Shown one piece after another: positions 45,102-54,077 of a stretch of DNA of 64,000 nt. The position numbers and the translations under genes are program-made. Source of the stretch: Mucilaginibacter aquaedulcis. Its GTDB lineage: Bacteria; Bacteroidota; Bacteroidia; Sphingobacteriales; Sphingobacteriaceae. Below the pieces are notes generated by a model. The model saw only the letters and a list, made by a program, of their open reading frames with translations, was not told the DNA's origin and searched no databases. The stretch's first letter is position 1. The number at the start of each line of letters is the position of its first letter. The stretch is from positions 310,001 through 374,000 of the forward strand of contig NZ_JAUFPR010000001.1 in NCBI RefSeq assembly GCF_030409325.1, written 5' to 3'.

Positions 45102-48100
45102 TTAAAAACTTGCATTTACACCAAGCAGATATGTTCTTGGTTTAGGATAATCATAAAACTGGATACCCTGAGTAAAGTTACTGCTACTGTTGTAGGTTGA
45201 AGTTTCAGGATCATACCCGGTATACTTAGTGATCAGGAATACATTTTGTGCCTGTGCATATATTCTTAAGCGGCTCAGTTTTATTTTCTTAACCAGGTTA
45301 TCAGGGAAGTTATAACCTAAGGTTATGTTACGGCCACGGATAAAATTACCGCTTTCAACCTTGGTTGAATAGATTTCTGTTTGATAGTAAACGTAAGCCG
45401 GACGATCTTGTGCTATACTGGTATTTTGATGATCTGGTGTCCAGGCATTTAATACGGTGGCATAGCTATTGGCCTGACCGGTACGATCCTGACCTGAGTG
45501 ACGGGTTAAGTTCATGATCTGGTTGCCATAGTTAAACTGCAGCTCGATACCCAGGTCAATCTCTTTGTAACGGAAGGTGTTGGTAAATGTTCCATAACCA
45601 GATGGGGTTGATTTACCCAATATCTGCTTATCATCAACAGTGATCTTTCCGTCGCCGTTAGTATCCTGAATTTTTAAGTCGCCAGGAAGTTTGCCGTATT
45701 TGGCAGCATCTGCAGCTTCGGCGGTACCCCAAGTACCTAATACTTTGTAGCCATAGAACACGCTGGCTGGTTGACCTACACGCAGTAAGTTAAACTGTGA
45801 CAGGAATGTTGGTGCCAAAAAGATATCGTCATTCGCATCACCTAAGTGAAGTATTTTATTTTTCAGGAAGGAGATATTGAAGGTGGTATTCCAGCTAAAG
45901 TTATCGGTTTTAACGTTAACAGAGTTGATAGTTAACTCGATACCTTTATTTTCAAGGCTACCAATGTTTTTGAAAACGCTGTTATAACCGCTGCTTTCTG
46001 GTATTGGTGCATTCAGCAATAAAGCTTTGGTTTTTTTGTAATAAGCATCCGCGTCAACATTTAAACGATTGTTGAACAAACCGAAGGCTACACCAAAGTT
46101 AAACTCACTGTTTTTTTCCCATTGCAGATCCGGGTTACCAGGGCTGCCGGTATCAATTATGGTTCCTGTGCCTCCTGTAACTGTAGTACCAGACACGAGG
46201 TTAGCCTGAGAGCGGTACTGACCAATTTCTGAGTTACCGGTTAAACCATAGCTAAATCTCAGTTTCAGATCAGAAATGGTTTTGTTGTCTTTCAGGAAAT
46301 CTTCCTGAGATACACGCCAAGCCAATGCCGCTGATGGGAAGAAACCATATTTTTTTGAAGGACCAAAGCGTGATGAACCATCCTCACGACCGGTTAAGGT
46401 TAACAGGTATTTATCTTTAAAACCGTAATTGATACGTCCAAAAAATGATTGTATCTGCCATGCATAATAGGCTGAGGCCGGTGTACCGGGAGTTGCGCCT
46501 ACACCCAGGTTATTAAAGCCAAAGTAATCATCTGATAAACCAGATGTTGAAGATCCAACGCTCAGTTCGTTAAAGTTTTGGCGTTCTGTACCTACAACTA
46601 CGTTTAATGAGTGTATTTTATTGAACACTTTGTTATAGGTAAAGTGATTTTCCCATTGCCAGAAAGTGTCATTATATTCATTGATAGAAGCAGAGCTGTT
46701 GCTTTGATCAACAGTAGCACCACCTACTAAACCGGTTTGGTAATGCGGGTTATAGTTAGCCTGTGTAGTAACACCTATAGTACTGCGAAATTCCAGACCC
46801 GGTGCCAGATTCAGGTTTAAATAACCGTTACCGCTAAATATGCTTTTGCGATACAGGTTGTGAATTTCATTAGCCTGAGCAACCGGGTTATCGCCACCTT
46901 CTAAGTTAGGATAGTCGGTTCTCTTACCATATGAACCATCAGGATAGCGGATAGGTATGAACGGCACCATCTCAATTAACATACGAGGGATGACGTTACC
47001 ACCTGTACCGTCATCTGCAGTACGTTGCTCCGAGTTGTTGTAATTGAAGGTTGCACCAACTTTTAACCACGGTTTAATCTGGTTATCAATTGTTAAACGC
47101 GCGTTGTAACGTTTTTGGTAACTGTTTAATATGATACCTTCGTCATCAGCATAGTTCAGGAATAAACCGTAAGTAAGGTTATCGGTACCACCGGTAAATG
47201 TAACGTTATGATTTTGGCTATAAGCTGTACGCGTAGTGGCCTTTTGCCAATCAACATCGTATAACGGATTCAGGTTCTGATCAAATAACTTTCCGATCAG
47301 CGCGGTACGGATCTTTTTAGGATCATCATCTACATACTTACCTGCAGCCCATCCGGCCGGGTCATATTTAGGGATGTTGGCGTATGACTGGTCTTCAACA
47401 GATAAAAACTGCTGCGAGTTCAAAACAGGCAATTCTTTAGCCATTACGCTGATGCTTCCGTAAGCGTCGTAACTAACACTACCTCCTTTTTTACCACGTT
47501 TGGTAGTTACCAGGATTACACCGTTAGCACCACGGGTACCATAAATAGCTGTTGATGATGCATCTTTAAGTACATCAATAGTTTCGATATCGTTAGGATT
47601 CAAAGCTGAGCCACCTGCTGTCCAAATCACCCCATCCACTACATAAAGCGGATCGGTTGCTGCATTGATAGAGCTGTAACCACGGATACGGATCTTGGTT
47701 TCGCCGCCCGGTGCACCAGAGTTGGTTGATACGTTTACACCGGCAATTTTTCCGGCAAGTTCCTGCTCAACGTTAATAGCCGGACGATCCTGTAACTGTT
47801 TAGCACTAACGCTACCAACCGAGCCGGTTAAGTCTACACGTTTTTGTGTACCGTAACCAACAACTACCACTTCGCTAAGGGCTTTAGGCAGTTCTACCAG
47901 TGTTACGTCAAGCTGTGCCTTGTTATTAATATTTATCTCTTGTGAGGTATAACCCACAAAGCTAAATACAAGGGTTCCGTTCGCGCTTGGAGCATTAAGG
48001 GTGTATTTACCATTAACATCAGTAACGGTACCTACGTTTGACCCTTTTACCCTTACGCTTACACCAGGAAGCGGGCCTTTGGAATCGCTAACAGTACCCT

Positions 48101-48491
48101 GCACTTTAAACGCCGCTACGGCAGCTGCGTTCTCTTCTTTCTTTTTAACTACAATGGTTTCATCAAAAACCTTGTAGGTTAAGGGTTGGTCTTTAAAACA
48201 TTGATCAAGGGCTTCTTCAAGGGGGGCGTTAGAAAGCTCAATGTTGATTCCTCCTGCTTTTGACACATCATTTTTGTCATATAAAAAATGATAGCCGGTT
48301 TGTTTTTCAATAGCACGCAGTACTTTTTCAACTGAGGCATTCTTTTGATGCAGCGTTACTATTTGACTATAGCTTTTCGCACTTACGTTGGTAAGGGCGG
48401 CAATCATAATAATAACTGTTAGCTTCATAGCCAGTATTATTTTGGATAATTGAGGCCATGCCAAAGGCGTGGCCTTAGAATTAAAATTCAT
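45102..48491 (-). CDS. SusC-family TonB-dependent receptor with STN signalling domain
   Basis: This 1129-residue protein has an N-terminal signal, then an STN domain (about 45-115: VTLHQKNASVEKVLRAIEKQTG), a carboxypeptidase-like domain (KVQGTVSDSKGPLPGVSVRVKG), the TonB box region LSEVVVVGYGTQ, the plug (IRIRGYSSINAATDPLYVVDGV) and a barrel ending in Phe. STN marks transporters that pass a substrate signal to a FecR-type anti-sigma factor in the periplasm. That matches the adjacent FecR and sigma genes. A second in-frame ATG at 48428 could be the true start. A terminator-like hairpin on the opposite strand lies in its leader. Confidence 0.94.
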   Translation of the reverse strand: MNFNSKATPLAWPQLSKIILAMKLTVIIMIAALTNVSAKSYSQIVTLHQKNASVEKVLRAIEKQTGYHFLYDKNDVSKAGGINIELSNAPLEEALDQCFKDQPLTYKVFDETIVVKKKEENAAAVAAFKVQGTVSDSKGPLPGVSVRVKGSNVGTVTDVNGKYTLNAPSANGTLVFSFVGYTSQEININNKAQLDVTLVELPKALSEVVVVGYGTQKRVDLTGSVGSVSAKQLQDRPAINVEQELAGKIAGVNVSTNSGAPGGETKIRIRGYSSINAATDPLYVVDGVIWTAGGSALNPNDIETIDVLKDASSTAIYGTRGANGVILVTTKRGKKGGSVSYDAYGSISVMAKELPVLNSQQFLSVEDQSYANIPKYDPAGWAAGKYVDDDPKKIRTALIGKLFDQNLNPLYDVDWQKATTRTAYSQNHNVTFTGGTDNLTYGLFLNYADDEGIILNSYQKRYNARLTIDNQIKPWLKVGATFNYNNSEQRTADDGTGGNVIPRMLIEMVPFIPIRYPDGSYGKRTDYPNLEGGDNPVAQANEIHNLYRKSIFSGNGYLNLNLAPGLEFRSTIGVTTQANYNPHYQTGLVGGATVDQSNSSASINEYNDTFWQWENHFTYNKVFNKIHSLNVVVGTERQNFNELSVGSSTSGLSDDYFGFNNLGVGATPGTPASAYYAWQIQSFFGRINYGFKDKYLLTLTGREDGSSRFGPSKKYGFFPSAALAWRVSQEDFLKDNKTISDLKLRFSYGLTGNSEIGQYRSQANLVSGTTVTGGTGTIIDTGSPGNPDLQWEKNSEFNFGVAFGLFNNRLNVDADAYYKKTKALLLNAPIPESSGYNSVFKNIGSLENKGIELTINSVNVKTDNFSWNTTFNISFLKNKILHLGDANDDIFLAPTFLSQFNLLRVGQPASVFYGYKVLGTWGTAEAADAAKYGKLPGDLKIQDTNGDGKITVDDKQILGKSTPSGYGTFTNTFRYKEIDLGIELQFNYGNQIMNLTRHSGQDRTGQANSYATVLNAWTPDHQNTSIAQDRPAYVYYQTEIYSTKVESGNFIRGRNITLGYNFPDNLVKKIKLSRLRIYAQAQNVFLITKYTGYDPETSTYNSSSNFTQGIQFYDYPKPRTYLLGVNASF

Positions 48492-48498
48492 AAGTTTG
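48491..48498 (+). promoter_or_regulatory. -7 box of a possible antisense RNA
   Basis: TAAGTTTG is an exact TAnnTTTG element on the plus strand, opposite the SusC start codon. The -33 position has only GTG at a 19-base spacing instead of TTG, so the promoter is partly supported. Confidence 0.35.
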
Positions 48499-48504
48499 TA
48501 GAGT

Positions 48505-48599
48505 TTGGGTTAAACATTAACTTTCAATTCGTCGATTGCATTTTTTTGGGGCCCAGATATTTAGCCGGGTTAGTGCTGCAAACACTTCCCGGTTTTTTT
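48505..48599 (+). ncRNA. Candidate antisense small RNA against the SusC leader
   Basis: A short plus-strand RNA of about 95 bases is suggested by a -7 box at 48491-48498 and a terminator at 48565-48599. It would lie opposite the 5' untranslated part of the SusC message. In Bacteroides fragilis, the antisense RNA DonS lies opposite a susC-type leader in a sigma/anti-sigma locus and represses it; the arrangement here is the same in outline. The exact ends are estimates, and no RNA evidence is available. Confidence 0.35.
48565..48599 (+). terminator. Intrinsic terminator on the strand opposite SusC
   Basis: CCGGG and CCCGG arms with an inner AGTG/CACT pair form a hairpin followed by seven T. 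It points away from the SusC gene on the plus strand, where no annotated gene precedes it. Confidence 0.65.
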
Positions 48600-48747
48600 A
48601 TGCCTGTATTTTTACTGTTTGTGGTGAAGTTTGCACCGCAAAAGAAACGAAGGCCAGAGTCCCGGAAGAGGCTAACTGGTTTTGTGTATTTCTTTCATCA
48701 TAGCGTTTTTTAAAGGGTGAATAGTTGGTTATTATGGTATTAAGTAA

Positions 48748-49953
48748 TTACATGGTTATGGTGATATGCTTATCTTCTATTTTAAAATTTACACCTTCGT
48801 ATTTAAGCATATTCAATAATTCGGAGGCTTTAACGTTACGCGAGATACGGCCCGTAAATTCACGCTCGGGTATCTTCCCCTCGTAGGATACACTTACATC
48901 ATACCAGCGCGAAACCTGGCGCATAATTGTTTCGATACCTGCATCGCTAAACTGAAACAAGCCGTCTTTCCAGGCTATAGAATCATCTGCATCAGGATTG
49001 TTCACCACCCTGATCTGTCCATTCTGATTAAGTGAAGCTTGCTGACCAGGCTTTAAAACACTGGCGTTTTCATTGTTGCTTATTTTTACCGCCCCTTCCA
49101 GCAGGGTTGTTTTTACCGCGTTTTCATCATTATAAGCCATCACATTAAAGTGCGTGCCCAATACTTCAACCAAAACATTATTTGTTTTTACCCTGAAGGG
49201 TTTCTCAGCATTTTTAGCCACCTCAAAGTAAGCTTCGCCGGTAATTTCAACATCGCGGGTTTTACCTGTAAATACAGCCGGGAAACTAACCGATGAAGCA
49301 GAGTTTAACCAAACCTTACTGCCATCGTTAAGTACAAGCTGGTATTGTCCGCCGCGCGGAGTAGATACGATATTAATTTCTGATGCATCATTTTGCCCCT
49401 CATTACCCGAGCGGTAAACCAGTTGGCCATCCCTTGTTTTATTGATCTGGGCATCGCCCTGCTTGGCCAAAACGCCGTTCTGCGCATTGTCAAGATAAAT
49501 CGTTTTACCGTTTGCCAAAGTTAAAACAGCTTTATTCCCCCCCGGAAAAACGTCATGGGCAGGTTGGTTTTTAGCAAAATCCTTTCCACCTGCTGCCTGC
49601 TTTTTTTGCTTTATAAAAACGTAGGCGCCAAAGCTCACAAATACCAGTAAAGCCGCGGCTACACCAAGCTTTACCCATGGTATATTGTTATCGGGAGGTC
49701 TTATCTGATAGGAGTTATCATGATCGGTTTTATTCTGTAAGATGTTGTTCAGCATGCTCATGCTTTTCGCGTGGTCAAAAAGCGGCTCGTTAGTTTCCAG
49801 ATCGTTCCAGGCTTGCTGAATAAGCGCCGTTAGCTCGGCATCATTTGCAGATGCATTAATAATTTGAAATAACTCTTCCTGTTCCTGAGCTGTAGCAGTT
49901 TGATTATAGTAGCTATTGAAAAGATAGCTTAACCTTGCATTAAATGCACTCAT
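48748..49953 (-). CDS. FecR-family anti-sigma factor
   Basis: This 401-residue protein has a cytoplasmic anti-sigma part of about 95 residues, one membrane segment (VKLGVAAALLVFVSFGAYVFI), then a periplasmic FecR domain (VSTPRGGQYQLVLNDGSKVWLNSASSVSFP, and the EITGEAYFEVAKN motif) and a DUF4974-like C-terminus (FSDAGIETIMRQVSRWYDVSVSYEG). It holds the ECF sigma factor inactive until the STN domain of the SusC protein signals substrate. It is 94 bases after the sigma gene and 256 bases before the SusC gene. Confidence 0.95.
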   Translation of the reverse strand: MSAFNARLSYLFNSYYNQTATAQEQEELFQIINASANDAELTALIQQAWNDLETNEPLFDHAKSMSMLNNILQNKTDHDNSYQIRPPDNNIPWVKLGVAAALLVFVSFGAYVFIKQKKQAAGGKDFAKNQPAHDVFPGGNKAVLTLANGKTIYLDNAQNGVLAKQGDAQINKTRDGQLVYRSGNEGQNDASEINIVSTPRGGQYQLVLNDGSKVWLNSASSVSFPAVFTGKTRDVEITGEAYFEVAKNAEKPFRVKTNNVLVEVLGTHFNVMAYNDENAVKTTLLEGAVKISNNENASVLKPGQQASLNQNGQIRVVNNPDADDSIAWKDGLFQFSDAGIETIMRQVSRWYDVSVSYEGKIPEREFTGRISRNVKASELLNMLKYEGVNFKIEDKHITITM

Positions 49954-50047
49954 ATGGTAGAATAGTTATTAGTCATCTGTAAATAATTGGCAAATGAGGT
50001 TTTTGGGAAACTTCACTTGCATGACAACTAATACCTAAAAAAAGGGG

Positions 50048-50656
50048 CTACCGGATTTTAAAAAAAATTAAAAAACTTTTAATTGTTACCAGCAGCATAG
50101 CGGTAACTTCCAGATGCTCATGCACATACTCGGTTATGGATATCGTAGCAATTTGTAAATATTTTTTTACGGTTTCGCGCGATAGCTCCAACTGATCGGC
50201 TATTTCGGCATACTTGAGGCGGTTATGCCTGCTCAGTAAATAAACTTTTTGTTGCTGAGGCGGTAATTGATCAATTGCCTCGTCAAGCAGGTTATAATAC
50301 ATGTCTGTATCTGTGGCATCGGGTATCATGACCTTTACATCACTATCTTCCAGCTGTTTTACAAAAGTTCGTTCTTTGGCCAGTTTTTTCAGGCAGTTTA
50401 AGGCGTGATTTTTGGAGATCACGAACAGGTAAGCCTTAAAATTATCAACCCCCACCAATGACTCGCGTGTGAGCCATATTTTTAAAAACACATCCTGCAC
50501 CACCTCTTCGGCCAACTCGGCCGAGTTTGTTATGCGTATCATGTGCACACCTAATTGCTGGTGATACATCATAAATAATTTCTGAAAGGCTTGTTCATTG
50601 CCTGAAGCTACCTGCACCAACAATTCACTCTCATTTACCGGAGCAATATCAAACAT
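50048..50656 (-). CDS. FecI-type ECF sigma factor
   Basis: This 202-residue sigma factor has region 2 (FQKLFMMYHQQLGVHMIRITNSAELAEEVVQDVFLKIW, about 28-67) and region 4 (LDEAIDQLPPQQQKVYLLSRHNRLKYAEIADQLELSRETVKKYLQIA, about 128-175). It ends in a hydrophobic stretch (VTAMLLVTIKSFLIFF), often seen in Bacteroidota SusC-locus sigma factors. It heads the regulatory half of the locus with FecR, and should activate the SusC/SusD promoter. The first downstream genes are on the same strand. Confidence 0.95.
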   Translation of the reverse strand: MFDIAPVNESELLVQVASGNEQAFQKLFMMYHQQLGVHMIRITNSAELAEEVVQDVFLKIWLTRESLVGVDNFKAYLFVISKNHALNCLKKLAKERTFVKQLEDSDVKVMIPDATDTDMYYNLLDEAIDQLPPQQQKVYLLSRHNRLKYAEIADQLELSRETVKKYLQIATISITEYVHEHLEVTAMLLVTIKSFLIFFKIR

Positions 50657-50838
50657 AGAAAAGGGTATAATTGTGCCAAATAATAAAACTTTACATAATT
50701 TATGACAGCACCTGATTACATAAAATAAAATCAGTGCTATAACACCATTACTGTGATAAGGTTTAAAATTTGCAGGTAAAAACCTCTTTCAGAATTATAC
50801 TATGTTGATTGGCAGGAATATAATATCTAAACTAATAT

Positions 50839-51441
50839 TTATTCTTCAATTTTTAATGAATCATCCTTTAATTTATTTTCTATCCGTTTATCAGGTATAA
50901 ACCATATGGCGGCCACTACGCAATACAAGGCAAAACTCAGGGTGGAGCTCACCCAAGATAAGCCAATGGCCAGTATATAAATGAATACGGAACCTATACT
51001 TTTCCAGTCGTGACCCAGTACATTAGCAATAAGTGATTGTTCGCCATTGTGTTTTATGAGCGTTTTTTGTAAAATATCATATGAAAACCCAGTCATGGCC
51101 AAAACTGCACCATAACAAATCACGGGTATTTGTGTAAAATGGTTCTCCCCCATCCAGCTGGTTACAAAAGGAATCAGCGAAAGCCAAAACAGCATGTGCA
51201 GGTTGGCCCAAAGTACAGTACCGTTCACCGATCGTACTATGTGCATCATATGGTGATGGTTGTTCCAGTAGATGCCCACATATATAAAACTCAAAATATA
51301 GCTCATAAATACCGGTAAAAGCGGTTTTAACGATTCCAGTGTATCATCATGAGGAACCTTCAGTTCCAGCACCATAATGGTAATGATAATGGCTATAACA
51401 CCATCACTAAATGCTTCTACCCTACTTTTACCAAAAGCCAT
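50839..51441 (-). CDS. TMEM175-family potassium channel-like protein
   Basis: This 200-residue protein has about six membrane segments. Near the start it shows the RVEAFSDGVIAIIITIMVLEL segment, with the FSDG motif that marks the TMEM175/DUF1211 family. Bacterial members have one six-segment unit and assemble as tetramers conducting potassium. Here it lies on the same strand 21 bases after the GH88 gene. A functional link to glycan use is not evident. Confidence 0.92.
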   Translation of the reverse strand: MAFGKSRVEAFSDGVIAIIITIMVLELKVPHDDTLESLKPLLPVFMSYILSFIYVGIYWNNHHHMMHIVRSVNGTVLWANLHMLFWLSLIPFVTSWMGENHFTQIPVICYGAVLAMTGFSYDILQKTLIKHNGEQSLIANVLGHDWKSIGSVFIYILAIGLSWVSSTLSFALYCVVAAIWFIPDKRIENKLKDDSLKIEE

Positions 51442-51462
51442 ATATTTTCTGTTTTGCAGTGT

Positions 51463-52680
51463 TTACTTATTGGTTACAAATTCATCATACCTTTTCATCG
51501 CTTCAATAAAATAATAATCAGCATAAGTTAAAGGTACGTCAATCTCGGTTCCGGCAGGGAAATGCCCCACGCTATGTTCTAAAATAAAGCCGCCATTGGT
51601 ACCAAGCGGTGCTTTGTAAGCCGGCGATGATAATGTTTTCAATATGGTTTCTGCAGTGTTAAAATACTCCTGCCCCTTATTGTTATCAGCATACTTGCAA
51701 AGTTCAAGCAATGCCGAAGCCGTTATGGCGGCCGCCGATGCATCTTTCAAAGCATTGGGAATATTGGTTGCGTTATAGTCCCAGTAGGGTATTTTATCAG
51801 CCGGCTGGTTAGGGTTAGGGTTAGTAAGTATAAACCGGGCAATATTTTGTGCCTGATCAAGATATTTTTTATCCTTTGTTTCCCGATACATCACTGTGAA
51901 CCCATAAAGGCCCCAGGCCTGCCCGCGCGCCCATGCCGATTCATTTGCAAAACCCTGCGCTGTTTTCTTTTCTTTCACTGCGCCCGTTTGCGCATCATAA
52001 TTAATTACGTGGTAAGAGCTATAATCAGGCCTGTAATGATTTTTTATGGTGGTGTTAGCGTGAGTAACCGCAATTTTATAATAGCTGGAATCGCCGGTTT
52101 CACGGGTGGCCCAAAACAGCAATTCGAGGTTCATCATGTTATCGATGATCACGAGATAGTCTGACGGGTTTTTTGAATCCCATGATTTAATACAGCCAAT
52201 AGTTGGGTTAAACCTTGTTGATAACGATTTAGCACTATTGATCAGAATTTGTTTATACTCCGGTTTAGGCTCAGTTCTGTTGGCATTGCCAAAACTGCAA
52301 TACATCATGAAACCCAGATCGTGTGTGTTCTTATTATATTGTTCTTTAGCTAAAACGCCCAAAATGCGGTTAGCTTCCGTCAATAATTGTTCATCATGAT
52401 TTTGCTCGTACAGATACAATAAGCTGCCCGGGTAAAACCCGCTGCACCACCAGCCCGAGTTACTATTTTCCTGTTTTTTGGTATCGGGATGATAGGTTTT
52501 CGGAAACTCCTGCGGACCTATCTGTTTGGCCAGTAATTTATATTGCGCGTTGGCATCCTTAAAATTCTTTTTAAAAGTATTTAAAAGCTGGTTTTGCGGT
52601 TTAAAGCTGGTTTGGGCATTTACGCTTAATGCGGTCAATAAAATGGCACAAAAGGTAATATGCACACGGCTGAATTTCAT
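51463..52680 (-). CDS. GH88 unsaturated glucuronyl hydrolase, exported
   Basis: This 405-residue protein has a signal peptide (ending VNAQ) and an (alpha/alpha)6-barrel of GH88. Markers are WWCSGFYPGSLLYLYEQ, the catalytic Asp region in NTHDLGFMMYCSFGNA, the second in VIIDNMMNLELLFWA, and SAWARGQAWGLYGF. GH88 enzymes hydrate the 4,5-double bond of unsaturated uronic acids left by polysaccharide lyases, releasing the sugar. The natural source could be glycosaminoglycan, gellan, ulvan or pectin-type oligosaccharides. No lyase is visible in the window. Confidence 0.94.
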   Translation of the reverse strand: MKFSRVHITFCAILLTALSVNAQTSFKPQNQLLNTFKKNFKDANAQYKLLAKQIGPQEFPKTYHPDTKKQENSNSGWWCSGFYPGSLLYLYEQNHDEQLLTEANRILGVLAKEQYNKNTHDLGFMMYCSFGNANRTEPKPEYKQILINSAKSLSTRFNPTIGCIKSWDSKNPSDYLVIIDNMMNLELLFWATRETGDSSYYKIAVTHANTTIKNHYRPDYSSYHVINYDAQTGAVKEKKTAQGFANESAWARGQAWGLYGFTVMYRETKDKKYLDQAQNIARFILTNPNPNQPADKIPYWDYNATNIPNALKDASAAAITASALLELCKYADNNKGQEYFNTAETILKTLSSPAYKAPLGTNGGFILEHSVGHFPAGTEIDVPLTYADYYFIEAMKRYDEFVTNK

Positions 52681-52758
52681 AAAGGTTTTTACAGAATTGG
52701 CTGGCTATAAAAATGCATATTTTGATTGAAATTACAAGTAAAAACAATACTATAATGA

Positions 52759-52794
52759 TTATAAGAGCCTGATCACATAACCAGGCTCTTATAA
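52759..52794 (-). terminator. Terminator after the lipoprotein gene
   Basis: A perfect 13-bp stem, TTATAAGAGCCTG / CAGGCTCTTATAA, with a 10-base loop lies 24 bases after the lipoprotein stop at 52819, on the minus strand. The T run is weak, but the stem is strong. Confidence 0.75.
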
Positions 52795-52818
52795 TATACT
52801 GTTTAACAGCTCAGTATA

Positions 52819-53775
52819 TTAAAAAGTACTATTTTGTGGGGTATTCCATTTAGAGTCAACAGTAATACCAAAACTTGAGGGGGCTTGTTTAAATAAGTAT
52901 CCGGATAATATGTATTGCGTGTTTTCTGAAATCGATAACGATTGGCTGTCGTCAGGGTTGGTGTGCCCTATCAGTACATCAGTTGAGTTATAAGCCCTGA
53001 TACTTGTGCTAAAGTAGCTAAACGGCCATACATATGTAGAAAATTCAACATTTGCTTTTCCTTTATCGCCACTGTTCACCGTAAAAGTTTGGATTCGGTC
53101 GTCCCAGCCACTGCCATGGGTTCCGTCAAAGGCCACCCCACCATCAACCATATCATAAAGCGGGGCTGCATTACCAATGGTTACTTCTACCCTGCTAACA
53201 TCGGCTGGCAAAACATCTAATAATTTATAAGTTATTTGGCCTACTATTCTCTTCAAAACAATATTCTGCGTGCCTGCACCGGTTACATCAAATTCAAGTT
53301 TCTGCAAAAAGGTGTCAGTTATATTCTCATTATTTTTATACCCTAATGCCGGGTGATAAGTACCATCAACCAGGTTTAGGAATGCATTGGTAACATAATA
53401 GTTTGATGATGTTGAACCTACAAAAAATATAGTGTAGTGCCCCGCCGCAAGTGAATCGGTTATTGTACCGAAACCAGCATCTGTTGATTTCTGATATATA
53501 TTTTTAACAAGTTTTAATGAGTCTTTATTCCCGGTATAGGCATAATAACTCAGGAATTTAATAGCATCGGTAAGGGCGGCATTGGTACTGAGTTTATCCG
53601 AACTAATACCTTTGGTTTCTTTAGTAAAGCCGCTGAGATTAAAACCAACAGCATACCTTTTTACTCCTTTAGTTCCACCTGTTTCAGCCGGGGTCTGGTT
53701 ATGTGGAGTAGACTCTTTTTTACAGGCGCAAAAGGCCATACTCAAGCCTATGGCCCAAATTAATTGTTTTTTCAT
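52819..53775 (-). CDS. Lipoprotein of unknown function, possibly fimbrillin-like
   Basis: This 318-residue protein has a lipoprotein signal (MAFCAC, Cys about residue 18) followed by a Ser/Thr/Pro-rich tether. The rest is rich in beta-strands (YAVGFNLSGFTKETKG, TDSLAAGHYTIFFVGSTS, ITYKLLDVLPADVSRVEVTIG), a pattern like FimA/Mfa-type fimbrillin accessory or related lipoproteins. I cannot name its family with confidence. It is monocistronic, ending in a terminator. A large palindrome lies about 90 bases upstream. Confidence 0.75.
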   Translation of the reverse strand: MKKQLIWAIGLSMAFCACKKESTPHNQTPAETGGTKGVKRYAVGFNLSGFTKETKGISSDKLSTNAALTDAIKFLSYYAYTGNKDSLKLVKNIYQKSTDAGFGTITDSLAAGHYTIFFVGSTSSNYYVTNAFLNLVDGTYHPALGYKNNENITDTFLQKLEFDVTGAGTQNIVLKRIVGQITYKLLDVLPADVSRVEVTIGNAAPLYDMVDGGVAFDGTHGSGWDDRIQTFTVNSGDKGKANVEFSTYVWPFSYFSTSIRAYNSTDVLIGHTNPDDSQSLSISENTQYILSGYLFKQAPSSFGITVDSKWNTPQNSTF

Positions 53776-54077
53776 AAGTAGGTTTTTTATTTTATTAAGT
53801 TTATAAGCGATTGTACAAACAGCGATATTATTACACAGGGGGATGTATGCTGTTTAGGTTTAGTTTATAATATATGATGATACAAGAATCATCATATATT
53901 ATTTAACATTCACAAGTTATAACTTATTGATAATAAATAAGGTAACAATATATACACAATATTTGAGAAGATTTATGTGCAATAAGAGGCATCCTGCATG
54001 AATAAAATTCACAGGCACGATATTTTGAAAATAATTTTCATATATCAATCGGTATTAGTGTAAAAGCAAAATTGCAA
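53776..54077. other. Intergenic region with a long palindrome
   Basis: These 302 bases lie between the PQQ dehydrogenase end and the lipoprotein start. They hold the 15-bp perfect palindrome at 53867-53902, and a 12-bp palindrome AAGTTATAACTT at 53914-53925. The region is AT-rich and has no coding frame I can support. Confidence 0.5.
53867..53902. repeat. Perfect 15-bp inverted repeat upstream of the lipoprotein gene
   Basis: ATAATATATGATGAT and ATCATCATATATTAT are exact reverse complements with a 6-base loop. The stem has no T run on either strand. It may end the PQQ/DUF885 transcript or act as an operator for the lipoprotein gene. Confidence 0.6.

Noticed and set aside
48450..48713. Plus-strand frame across the SusC leader
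   Set aside because: It overlaps the SusC start on the other strand and has no domain; the terminator in it argues for a non-coding element.
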